Assembly (NCBI RefSeq): GCF_001680005.1 | Contig: NC_033566.1 | Span: 2,232,001 to 2,296,000, forward strand | DNA from: Plasmodium coatneyi | Lineage: Eukaryota; Apicomplexa; Aconoidasida; Haemosporida; Plasmodiidae | Direction: 5' to 3' | Length of the DNA: 64,000 nucleotides | Shown: positions 25,101 to 36,271 of the stretch, in pieces | How positions within the stretch are numbered: position 1 is the first letter of the stretch | Layout: every line of letters begins with the position of its first letter | Notes under the pieces: model-generated | Seen by the model: the letters and a program-made list of their open reading frames with translations, nothing else | Databases searched by the model: none | What the model was told of the DNA's origin: nothing | Translations under genes and position numbers: made by a program

Positions 25101-26246
25101 AAGTATACACACTATTTATCGTCATCATCTGAACCTCCTCTCAATTTTCTGTAACCGGAACAAAAAAAGAAAAAAAGGAAAAAGAAGGAATGTGCTAACT
25201 TTTAAATTTATAATAAGGATTTAAAATGGGAAGGAGTGTTTAACTATCGTATCATGCATTCTATGTGAATCCCTTATAGGGTACTTATCAAAAAATAAAT
25301 AAAAAAAGAAGCGCAGTAGGGAAGAGCATTATTATTATTACTGAATAATCATGGAAGGTATAGGAAGGTGTGTACTGCTTGAACGTGTACTAATGTAGGA
25401 AGGCGTATATATTTCTTCCTTGTGTAGTAAGTATAGTTTTTTTTGGTAATATGTGCCCATATTCCCTAAGTTCATGAACTCCCCCCTCTATGAATATTAA
25501 TAAGTACATACACATCCGCCCACCCCCAAAAAAAAAGAGGCGAAAGGAAAGAAGGTTTCACACATATTAGTTATACTACACACTATTAGTTATACTGCAC
25601 ATATTAGTTATACTACACACTATTAGTTATACTGCACATATTAGTTATACTGCACATATTAGTTATACTACACATATTAATTATACTACACATATTAATT
25701 ATACTACACAGTAGTTATACTACATATATGCATGTGATAACAGTATTTTTTTAATAATCCCTGCTTTTGAATTATAATAAAATATACAATAATAGCAAGG
25801 AGCTCTAAAATTTTTTCTGTGCCCCGGAGGGTGGGGGAAGAAGAAAAAAAAAAAGGAATTTACGTCCCCTCTTTTAAATAATAACAATAAAACATAAATA
25901 ATAAGTACCAAATTTCTTATCTACAAGAGAAACTTGCACCCTACATTTTTCTTCTATTATATATATGTACATATGTAATGTCTCCAATGTACATATGTAA
26001 TGATTTTGATGTACACATTTGTGTATGTGGTATATTACTATTGTTCAAGGAATTAAGGAATATATATTATTATTATTAAACAAAAAAGAAGTGAAAATTC
26101 CACAATCACACTTCCACCCTCACACTTACAATCCAATCATAAAACAAACATAATTTTCATATAATTCCTTTTTTAGTGTATAAATAAACAAAAATTTCAA
26201 TATATAAATTGATTACACATAAAGAACGTGCATACAAATAAAGAAG
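22174..26246. other. Divergent intergenic spacer between KIR genes
   Basis: 4.1 kb without a supported gene. It is AT-rich with stretches of higher complexity (23250-24320). It shares order and short similar blocks with the spacers at 9.5-13.3 and 43.7-48.1 kb: for example, 24640-24740 resembles 11830-11940, and 26090-26160 resembles 47930-48000. A tandem array lies at 25557-25727. Small frames here (e.g. 23355-23579, 24073-24306) lack family features and are not called. Confidence 0.55.
25557..25727. repeat. ~18-bp tandem repeat TATTAGTTATACTACACA
   Basis: About ten imperfect copies (ACACACTATTAGTTATACTG variants), roughly 0.5 kb upstream of the plus-strand KIR at 26247. It occurs only once in the window. 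Confidence 0.85.
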
Positions 26247-26309
26247 ATGGATGACGTAAGACGCTTTATGCCTTCCTTAATTTTGAAAGGAGTATTTGAA
26301 TAACGTGTG

Positions 26310-26381
<72 letters not shown>

Positions 26382-27891
26382 CACTTCTTTTCAACCAATT
26401 TTATATTTGCAGGCGCAAGTTTTAACACAGTTAACTTCATATAGCAAGTACTATAATATATTCAATAATGAGGGTGGTACTATGGACAACTGTAACGGCA
26501 AGGGTCTCAACCCCCAACAGTTAAAGTCTCCATTGGAAAGTAAATTCGAAGGGTGTACAAACATTATTGACGACGCTGATAAAATCTCCTATGCGTATTG
26601 TTACGCATGCAAGATGAAGAAGGAGTGGAAATCGACATCGCAGTCCGATGATGATGATAACACACCTTGCTGGTTCTTCTATTATTGGTTAGGTGATAAA
26701 TATGGGAAGTATTTAAAGGATCAAACATTGTCTGAACTTTTGAGTAAAATTCACACTACGCTGACGGGAGGTAATCATAATGACGAATGTAGAATTCAAT
26801 ACAGCGATGTTAATAAAAACCTTCTCCCCCAAATTAAAAAAGTATTCGACTATTACTACGACGATAAAATCATACAAAAAAATTTACTACAGAATGAGCC
26901 TAAATGTGAAGCAAAGTGGTCCACTTACGTGAAGGAAATTGCTTCAGCATGTGAATCTATAAGAGCAGATTGCGCACCAGAAGGGAACAATGCTAGTGGT
27001 AAGCAATATTGTGACGACTTTAATACCAAGTATAGGGTACATTGTCGTGTAGCAGAAGCATTAGATTCGTACTGTACAAAAACTTCTGCCATACAAGATG
27101 CACAACAGGCAAAACAGGAAGCAGAAAAAGCAACAGAAGAGGCAGAAGCAACAAAAGAAAAGGCACTCTCCCAATTAAACGAAGCCATCCATCAAGCAAA
27201 TAATGCTTCTTCTCTTTCTTCCGCATTCGGCACCTTAGCAGCATTAGAATTACCAGCATTGGCATTTTTCCTATATAAAGTAAGTACAAATACAAATAAT
27301 AGTACATAATCCTTCCTTCTCCTTAGACCCTTTCCTTCCTTAGACCCCTTCCTTCCTTAGACCCTACCTTTTTAGACCCTTACTTTCTTAGACCTCCTTC
27401 CTTCCCTTACCCCCTCCTCAGACCCTTCTTTCCTTCCTCAGACATCCATCCTTCCACCTAACAACCCACCTACCACCCACCACCTTCCTACCACCCCTAA
27501 CACCACCTTCCTACTACTCCTAACACCACCTTCCTTCCACCAACCCCAACAATCTTCCACCAACCACGCAACTAACAACCCACCTACCACCCCTAACAAC
27601 TGCCCTTCCCTTCAGTATAAACCATGGTCTTCTTGGTTTGGTAACCACACTTCTGGAAATGGAAGAAAAAACACAAGAAAAAAAAGAACAATTGGACAGA
27701 ACTTTGTTTCGTCCAGAGAAGACACCTTAACAGAATATTCAACGGACACTTCCACAACAATAGGTCCAACAGAAAATTCCACATTGCGTTCCTCTGCTGC
27801 AACATACACAAGACCGTCTACCAGAGAAAGGGAAAAAACAAATAATAATACACGGGCAGGTCGCGGGATGGTAGGTTATCAAAACATGTAA
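26247..27891 (+). CDS. kir: KIR/pir-family antigen, short-exon-1 subtype
   Basis: Exons 26247-26255, 26413-27279, 27616-27891, phase 0, about 383 residues. Exon 1 is three codons (MDD) before GTAAGA. Intron 1 contains a ~68-base TA repeat. Exon 2 starts AQVLTQLTSYSKYYNIFNNE, has PCWFFYYWLGDKYGKYL, then a long Ala/Glu/Lys-rich coiled coil (about residues 225-265, AQQAKQEAEKATEEAEATKE) leading into the membrane segment (271-290) and FFLYK. Exon 3 begins YKPWSSWFGNHTSGNG and ends MVGYQNM, a variant of the usual Y-x-R-M. Intron 2 is C-rich repeat. Closest relatives in the window are the genes at 48135 and 13301. Exported single-pass surface antigen by family. Confidence 0.86.
26312..26379. repeat. 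(TA)n microsatellite in KIR intron 1
   Basis: About 34 TA dinucleotides without interruption, flanked by GTGGAA on the left and TTCCACTTC on the right, which are complementary. The array could form a long hairpin in the pre-mRNA. Confidence 0.95.
27300..27600. repeat. C-rich interspersed repeat in KIR intron 2
   Basis: TTAGACCC-TTCCTTCC units followed by CCTAACAACCCACCTACCACC units. The C-rich strand is sense. Confidence 0.8.
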
Positions 27892-30345
27892 CACCGTCGC
27901 TGTGTAACACATAGAAGGGGAAAGGAAGGGAATGGAAAGGGAAGGAATAGAAAAGAATTTTGTGCTTATATACTTTTACCTGTATATATATTTTTTAAAG
28001 GGGACCATGGAATGTTCTTCCTTCAGCTGTAGGGCATTAACACTTAGAGCACAAAGTGTTACGATCATACAGCGTTATTAGTATTTTAGGAGGGGTATTC
28101 TTATTTTTAGCTCATACATATGGATGATTACATATATGGATAATTACATATATACATATTACCATGCTCATTATCATTCTTCACACCATCATTTATACAG
28201 CTATTTATTGTAATATATAATGGTGATCATAAAAAAAATAAATGAAGGGAGGAAGGAAGTAATGTAATGTGTACACAGTTTACTATGTTCCGTGTATGTG
28301 CACATGCACTGAGGAGGGAAGAAGGAAAGAAAGAATAAGGAAAGAAAAAATGATGGAAAGAAGAAACGGAAGGAGGGGTCTAAGGGAGGAGGAAAGGAAA
28401 GGAAGTGATATAAGGAAGCAGTGATCTAAGGAAGGAAGGTGGTCTAAGGAAGGAAATCTAAGGAAGGAAATCTAAGGAAGGAAATCTAAGGAAGGAGGAT
28501 ATAAGGTGAAGGAAGGAAAGAGGGTTCGCAGAAGGAAAGGAAGCGTCTAGGGAGGAGGAACGAAAGGAAGCTCTAAGAAAGGAAAGGAAGGAAGTGTCTA
28601 AGGAGGAAGGGAAGGAAACAAGAGAGGAAGAAAAAAAAAAAGGATGAAAGAAAGAATGAAAAAGGAAGAATGCAAAAGAAAGAAGTAGGAAGAGGAAGGG
28701 AAAAAATGCTATATTCAGTGCAAGGTCACCTCACTTCAGGAGGAAGAATGCGAATGCAGATCTTCCTTCCCCTTCCACAGTTTCTTCAACCTCTAACATA
28801 CCCTTTCTCCTCCTTTCCTTCATTAATACCTTTGCACGTCAATTACTATATTCTGCCCCGTTGGCATTAGTGGTATTTTTATGCATGATATAAGTGATGT
28901 ACACACATGTGCGAAGAATTGATAACCTCTTTAAGTGGTATGAAAGGAAATAAGTGGCGACATCCATAGGGTGATGTGCAGGAAGGAAGATTGTTAGGTA
29001 GGTGAAAAGGTGATGTTGAAGGGGGAGGGGAAGGGGAACCACCTACTGTTCAAAATCACATTTCGTTAAAAAAACAAACATCCCCCACATAAGAAGGAAA
29101 AAAATATTTACTGGAAGGGGATAAAAGAAGAAAAAAAAAAACATATATATAAGAACAATAAAATGGGCAAAACTGTACTTGGTCCACTATCTATATAATA
29201 TGTTAATCTAGAGTAACGTCGTAATTATGAAACTGCGTATCACTCACAAACGTAGTTGGAATTTATGACATTCTGTATACATATATATATATCCTTCATA
29301 TGAGAGAACATGGATGCACTCGTTCTCTCTAATATTGTAGAGCAAGACTTCTATATTTTCATTCCACACTTTGTGCCCATTATTAAATGGTAAATGTATA
29401 CAGTAGAACATGCTATTAATGTTACTTATTCATATATATTTCACCAACTAAGAGGATATTGGAGTTAAATTTAATATACATATAACCGACTTTTATATTG
29501 GGTAAAGAATCTATCATATTGTGGCAACTGTACCACTTAAATGTAATACTCTTCTCGTACACGTAAGAAAAAATGAAATGGTACTAGCATGTACAAATTA
29601 ATGTGTGTACTTTAATGAATTGTACATATATGCGTTAATTGAATATTGCAATGCAAAATGGTAGAGTATGATATTCTAATATAGAAGTGGACGAACATTT
29701 ATATAAATTAGTATTATTATAAAAATGTTCAATGTACTATATGGATAGTGTATATATTTGTGTGGTAACAATATTTTTCTAAATGAACTAACTCCTCCTT
29801 TCCCTTCTTCAAACACTACCAATAAAGCACAAAATGTACAACGTGCGCACGCTCAAATTTTTCTGCTCAAAAGGAGGAAAGGCATTACATTCTTATATAA
29901 ATAATAACTACATGAAGTAAAAAATAATAATAATAATATTACAGTATTCTGGGCAGGTACGTACCAAGTGCGGTGCAATAATATATGGCAGGTATATGGA
30001 AGAGGTACGCAGGAATTATGGTACTTCTTCTAACTTTTTTTTTTCTAATTGTCTCCGTACCTTTTTACATACGCCTGTTTTATTTATATGCATGGAATGA
30101 GTTGGTACATAATATGCTTATATTGTCCTTAGCTGAGAATTAAAGGAAGCTGTTCCATTTAAGGGGGGAAGAAGTAGTGGTGGTGATAAAAAAAAAATTT
30201 TTTTTTTGATACATGCACCTTTAATAATAATAATGTTCGCAGAATGTGCGTAGGTCCTTGCATACATATTATGCTATTTATGTGTATAAAAATATATAGG
30301 TTCGGAATGTATATATGTTATATTTATAAATAGGGCAAATAAACC
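27892..30345. other. Spacer between two co-directional KIR genes
   Basis: No supported gene. It contains a purine-rich block of AAGGAAGGAAATCTAAGG units (28310-28640), one G-rich repeat patch (28975-29040) and AT-rich sequence with TA runs leading to the KIR start at 30346. Confidence 0.55.
28310..28640. repeat. Purine-rich GGAAGGAAATCTAA repeat
   Basis: Many imperfect GAAGGAAATCTAAGGA / GTCTAAGGAGGAAGGAAAG units. The same type appears at 38800-39070 in SICAvar-2 intron 4 and as its complement in the KIR introns. Confidence 0.75.
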
Positions 30346-32692
30346 ATGGCAGGGGATGGTGAAGATCCAATACCGGAGGTACACCTGTTCTTTTTCAGAA
30401 TGTTTACATGAATATTCTTCATATAGTAATATTCGCCGGATATGGTAAATTTAAAAGTAGGACTATGTAGGAACATATATGTACATATTGCCCATTATAT
30501 TTATAGGTAGAACAATTGGAAGGTGTACCTTCGAAGGAAGATTTCTATGACAAATTCGAGAAGGGCGATGACAATTGTAATTACAGTTACACAGTAGATG
30601 GCATAAAGACCACCATGTCGGAAAAACTACAGAGCTACCCTACGCTTAATACCTATATGGAGAAGATTGCAAAGGGGATATGTCGTGCAACCAACATGTC
30701 AGATAGTAGCGACGGTCCCTATGATAATGAACGCTGTAATTTTGTATATTATTGGGTTGGGGATATTATTGCAAACGCACTGGGTCGTGATCCATTCTCG
30801 ACGGAAATAGGAGAAATACCTGATAAGTTAGAAGAAATCTTTAATAAGGGTAATTGTAAAATTCTGGATGTCGATAACATTGACAGGAAGACGTTCATTG
30901 AGAGAAAATTAATATATGATTACTTTCGGGACTACTCACACATAGCTAGTAAAATAAGCAGCAGTCAAAGTACTTGCACTGACGAATATACCACTTATCT
31001 AGACGACATTACACCAATATATAAAAATGTAAAGAGTGATTGTGAGGGCGTTTCCAATTATCAGCAGTATTGTGTCAAATTCAAAGCATGGTTCAATGCA
31101 AATGGTACGGACCATAGCCCAGAGACGTTAAAATCAAAATGTACAGCAGGAACTGCGGAGAAAGCTGCATCAATCTCACAGGTGGGTAGGAACACGGCTG
31201 GTTAATCCCTATTCATAGTTAATAAACCCAATTGTATATACACATATATTACCTTTGGATATAGTACCTTTGCATGTAATACAGCATCACATGTAGTATC
31301 TTTGTATGTAGTACCTTTGCATGTTGCAAAATGAACATAGGAAACAAACATATATATATGCATGTATATATATGTGTATTCCACTAACTGCACTTGTAGG
31401 ATCAACTTTTGAAGAATTTACCTTCAACGTTCATGTATGGTAGATTCAAAGGGGGTAAGGATTATTGCATCTATTCCAACTTCCCTACCAAAAACATAAA
31501 GAATAAATTGCAAGGAATCCTTAGTGATGCAGATCATGCAGAAACAATGGCAAATGCCCTGTGTTACGTATCTACGAAGATGGAAGAATGTAAATACGAA
31601 CGTAAGATGTGTAGCTTTCTCTATTATTGGATTGGGGACAAAATATTTAATGAATTAGAGAAAGACAGTACTTCATTTTCCCGTGTTATGAGTACGATCA
31701 ACGCCGAGCTGAAAAGCATTCCTGATAAACATAAGTGCAAATTTTGGGACACCAAGAATATGAACGCTGATCCCTTCAATAAAAGAAAAAAAATACACGA
31801 TTACACCTTAGACCATATGAAGATAGAACACCTGTTTAGGGGTTCTAATCCTGGTGAATCCCCATGTGATCAAAAATATAATAGTTACATGGAGGGCATT
31901 GTTTCAGCCTATAATGATGTAAGTTCTGATTGTGAAAGCAAACAGGATGAATATTGTCAACAATTTAAAAAGAAGTATAAGGGAAATAGAAGTTGGCAGT
32001 TATCAACAACAAAATGTGCACTGGATCCAGAGGAAAAAACAACATCAACAGCATGGAGCACAGAGAATGAACAATCCTGTGGAATGGAGGAATTACAGGG
32101 GGGTCAAAAATTAGGAGCTGTCGCTGTTCCTTCTGCATTAGCTGCAATAGGATTACCAGGAGTTTTGTCCGCTTTCTATCTATATAAGGTAAATAAATAC
32201 AATTAATGTGAAAACATAAGTAACAATATATTATTGCATATTTATTGCTTATCCTACTTAACAAAATAAATGTTAAGGAGAACTGTTATATATCTATCTA
32301 TATATATATATATTTTTTAAAAATGAATGTTTAAAGTGAGGTATGTTATATAGATTTTACAAGCATCCATATCCCCCACTTTCTTCTATTAGTATACTCC
32401 ATTCTTTTCTAACATACGTAACACCCTCTTCGGTGGAAGTAGCAACCACAATAAAAGGGAAGGAACATTCAATAGGCGTAACTTTGAAACTCGGGAGGAC
32501 GATACATCTACATTCGACTCTTCTACAGAATATTCCACAACAGAACAATCAGTAAGCGAATTAACGGATGCTTCTACCATCTATAATGGTATATCAAGAC
32601 CGCCACCTACCAGAAGAGAAAGAACAAATAATAATGGAAGGAAAGGTCAACAACAACAGAATAAAAATAATATAGCTTATCATCGCATGTAG
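30346..32692 (+). CDS. kir: KIR/pir-family antigen with two tandem ectodomains, four exons
   Basis: Exons 30346-30378, 30507-31181, 31400-32188, 32393-32692, phase 0 throughout, about 598 residues, against about 340-400 for the other KIR genes here. Exon 1 is 11 codons (MAGDGEDPIPE). Exon 2 (VEQLEGVPSKEDFYDKFEKG; CNFVYYWVGDIIANAL) is a whole ectodomain without a membrane segment and ends at a clean donor (CAG|GTGGGT). Exon 3 (DQLLKNLPSTFMYGRFKGG; CSFLYYWIGDKIFNEL) is a second, diverged ectodomain ending in the membrane segment (about 478-497) and YLYK. Exon 4 is the tail (YTPFFSNIRNTLFGG ... NIAYHRM). The two exons read as an internal exon duplication. The alternative of two genes is unlikely, since exon 2 has no membrane or tail exon of its own and exon 3 has no separate exon 1. 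Confidence 0.85.
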
Positions 32693-33767
32693 TACACATT
32701 GTGGAATGTGGAAAACCTGGGTAGTAAGAAGGAATATGTTCTTCCACCTCTAAAGGATGTGGATAACCATGAAATTGTTACAGTGTAAGGAAAGAAGCAG
32801 AATGACATTTTTCTTTTTTATTTCATTTCTTTTTTCTTTTCTTTTCTTTAATATTTTTTTATCCGTTCTTTTTTTTTTTTTTTTTTTTTATTTAAAATTA
32901 TTTTCTTTGTATTGTATTAAGGTGTTTAGGTGTTCGTGTGTAATCAATATGAGCAAATAAGAAATTTTTTTTTTATTTTGTTTGGACTTTTTTAAATTCT
33001 TTCACTAATGACCTAACGTGTTCACCTATCCTTCTTTTTACAATGCTTTTTTTTTTTCTTAATAATTTTTTTTTTTACTAATTTCTATATTCTTTAAAGA
33101 AAAGAAAAGAAAAAAATGAATGAATCTGTGGTGGGTGTAATATGAGAAGTGTGTTCTTATAAGAAGTACGTAAGAAAAAATTTTTCATTCCCTTCTTAAT
33201 TACCATAAACACACACTTCCTTCGTATTATATACCTCTTTTCATTCACTTACTTTTTTAAATTTGAGTACGTCCCTCATGAAATAACAAATAAAACATAT
33301 AAAATGAATAGAATATATATGCTAAATAAAAGTTCCTACTCAAAAAGGAGGAAGGAAGAAAAATATTACTCTTCCCATATTTATATATATGATGAACTGA
33401 TTTGGATGCACATGTATATAATGTACTACCATTGTGTACAAAAAAAAAAAAAAAAGCACTACGCCCCCCCCTTCCCCCCTACAAAAAAAAAGGTATTATT
33501 AAAAAAAATAACGGACACCCATGCCTATCTTATCTGATAATAATAATAATAATATTCATAATAATAATAATAATAACAACAATCATCCTATGGAATATAT
33601 ATATATATGATGTTTTATCACACAAACATATATATATATATGTTCATTCACATATATATATGTACCCTATATTAATATATGTGCCCTGTATGAATGAATA
33701 ATATGTGTTCTTAATTCCCAACATAAATTCCATTATATATACAACAAAAGGTGTGTACATATAAACC
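32693..33767. other. Spacer between KIR genes
   Basis: No gene. It contains the KIR downstream element (32783-32810), T-rich tracts (32815-33080) and TA/TAA repeats (33535-33680) before the next KIR. Confidence 0.55.
32783..32810 (+). promoter_or_regulatory. Conserved KIR downstream element
   Basis: GTGTAAGGAAAGAAGC then AGAATGACATTT, about 95 bases past the KIR stop. It agrees with the copies at 15058 and 49882. Confidence 0.5.
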
Positions 33768-35252
33768 ATGGCAGAGCCTGCCCAACAACTATTGCAAGTT
33801 AGTTACTTTGTTCTTCTTCTTCTTTTCTTTCCCAATAGGAACAATTATATAATATTCTTTGTGTTGAACACACACCATAAAAATTATAGAGAATAATAAA
33901 AAAATATATATATACATGGGAATACGTACATATATATTTCGTTCCTTCCCTCATTACATTCTATAGCCGGATGATTTGGACAAATTGCCTTCCTACAGAG
34001 ATTTCTACAAGAACTTCGAAGGAGGTTGCAATAGTTGTGATGGAGAATCATGGGTCGCAGAGTTAAAGGACGCTTTAGATCATCATACTGATATTAAGGA
34101 GCATACAGATAAAGTTAAGAAAGGATGGTGCTATATGTCTAAAATGATGAAAGAGACGAATCCATTACATAGTGAACGTTGTAATTTTTTATATTATTGG
34201 ATTGGGGACTACTTATTCAAAAATGTAACAGATGATGGTGTAGTCGCGACCTCCCTACGTTTGATTTGTACAACAATAAAGACTACGCATCTAAGGGAGA
34301 AGAACAAAGTTCTTTGCGGAAGTACTATTGAAAAGGATGACTTCCTTCACAGGAAATTAATATTCGATTATTGGCATGACCGCAATGATCTCCAAACAAT
34401 TATACAGAAGAGTAGTTCCGATTGCAAGAGTAAATATGGTAAATACCTGGATAAACTTAATTCTGCCTATAAGGAAGTAAGTACAACCTGCCGCGATAAC
34501 CATACTAATGAGTACTGTAAGGAATTCCAAAGTAAGTGTGAGGAGTGTGGTTCTGGGGGAGAATTATATATAAAGTGTCCTGATGTGCACGCAGAAGAAC
34601 AACCTTCAGTGCAGTACCACGGAAGCTCCGAATTTGGAAGTGTTTCCACAGCCCCCACTACTGCTACAGTTATCTCTTCCGTGGTGCCAATAATAGGATT
34701 ACCATTCGTCACCTATCTTTTATATAAAGTAAGTATACAATTACACTTCCCAATTACAACTACAATTATAATTATAATATATGAAATAATAGTTGTAGTT
34801 ACCGTTATAATGGAAAAAATTATATATAAAGTAATAATTAGAACTATAATGATAATAGCAAGAATAATAGTATTATTTGTCTATATACTTATTCTTTTCA
34901 TTTAAAAAGACAAATATATAGAATAAGCTGCTTTATATATATGACACCCCCACCTTCCTCTTTCCTTTATTGTTAGTATAATATTCTACCTCCTTGGTTT
35001 GGCAACAAATTTAAAGGAAGGGGAGAAAGGTCCATTAGAGAAAATTTTGATACACTAACGGACGACGACTTCACAACGCAATATTCTACAGAAAGCTCAA
35101 CACTTGGTTCAACTACAGAAGATAATTCTAGCATATATGATGGGCCACCACTTAGAAGAAGAACTAATAATAGTACACAACAGCAACAACAAAGACAGTC
35201 AAGGCAAAGTAGCAACAGGAAAGAAAGTAATATAGCTTATCAACGTATGTAA
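33768..35252 (+). CDS. kir: KIR/pir-family variant antigen, three exons
   Basis: Exons 33768-33797, 33967-34728, 34977-35252, phase 0, about 355 residues. Exon 1 is 10 codons (MAEPAQQLLQ, donor GTTAGT). Exon 2 starts PDDLDKLPSYRDFYKNFEGG, with the block CNFLYYWIGDYLFKNV and a membrane segment (about 243-262) ending YLLYK. Exon 3 starts YNILPPWFGNKFKG, is Thr/Ser-rich, then Gln/Arg-rich (QQQQQRQSRQ), and ends NIAYQRM. Plus-strand but of the longer-exon-1 subtype. It sits co-directionally after the double-ectodomain KIR and convergent with SICAvar-2. Confidence 0.87.
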
Positions 35253-35999
35253 TGCTTTCTTCCCACTTAATATGGGGGGCTATACACACAGTTTCTATAT
35301 ACACTGCAAAGGACGAAATGGCATTTCTTTCTTAGTTTTCTTTAATCTTTTTTTCTTCTTTCTTTTTTTTTTTTTTTTTCTTTAATATTATGAATTAATT
35401 CAATTAAAACTTTTTTTTTTTCTGTTTAATGTATCAGTTTGTCCTTAAAAATATTGATTCTTCTTCGTATACATACACACATGTGTGTTACATGGTAAAA
35501 ATTTTGTGTAATTGTACACACAGTTCCTTTCTTCTTTTTTCTTTTTTTTTTTTTGTATGAGAACACACACTTTTTTTAAGACACTTTTTTTTTTTTTGCG
35601 GAGGAGAAGAGCAGCGCACATCTTTGTGACATGGTAAAAAATTTGTGAAATTGTACACACAGTTTCATTCATTTTTTTTTTTTTGTAAGAACATTTATTT
35701 GCAGAGGAGAAGAGAAGCGTGCATATGTGATGCGCTGGTGGGGGAGGTAGAAATGGACAACTTTGCGCACAAAAAAAAAAAAAATTAGCCAAGCTCCCCC
35801 CTTTTTTTTTGGCAATTTTTTCTGTGTGACAAATTTGTGTTAGGGCATTTTTTTTTTTTTTGTATGGACACTCATCCTAGCAACGCCTATGTAAACTAAA
35901 AAAAAATTTTTTTTCTGACTTATATTGGTTAGACATGAACATGTAAAAAATTTAATACCCAAAACCTAAAAAAAGATAGAAAAAATATATTTACTACAC
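35253..35999. other. Convergent spacer between a KIR and SICAvar-2
   Basis: No gene. Poly-T tracts alternate with an imperfect repeat of about 100 bases (TGTGACATGGTAAAAAATTT ... TTGTACACACAGTT, copies near 35485-35530 and 35625-35670). Confidence 0.5.
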
Positions 36000-36271
36000 C
36001 CTAAACCCGGAATCCGAACATGGAACCTGTTCCTTAGAAACACCTTCCTTAGGAACATCATCCTTAGGAAAATCTTCCCTTAGGAACATCATCCTTAGGA
36101 AAATCTTCCCTTAGGAACATCAACCCTAAACCCGGAATCTGAATTTGGAATCTGCTCCATAGGAACATCATCCTTAGAAACTTCTACCTTAGGAACATTA
36201 ACCATAGTAATCTGTTCCCTAGGAACGAAATACTCCTGAACGACCAAGTCTTCCTACCTAAACCCGGAATC
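36000..36271 (-). pseudogene. Decayed C-terminal repeat of SICAvar-2
   Basis: SSDSGFRE / VPKE-type repeat units continue past the SICAvar-2 stop but with in-frame nonsense codons (a TGA and a TAG close to the stop) and frame changes. It parallels the decayed repeat behind SICAvar-1, though the first lesion differs. Confidence 0.6.

Noticed and set aside
25557..25727. Tandem array considered as a CRISPR-like repeat
   Set aside because: Repeats are contiguous without unique spacers and the genome is eukaryotic; it is a minisatellite.
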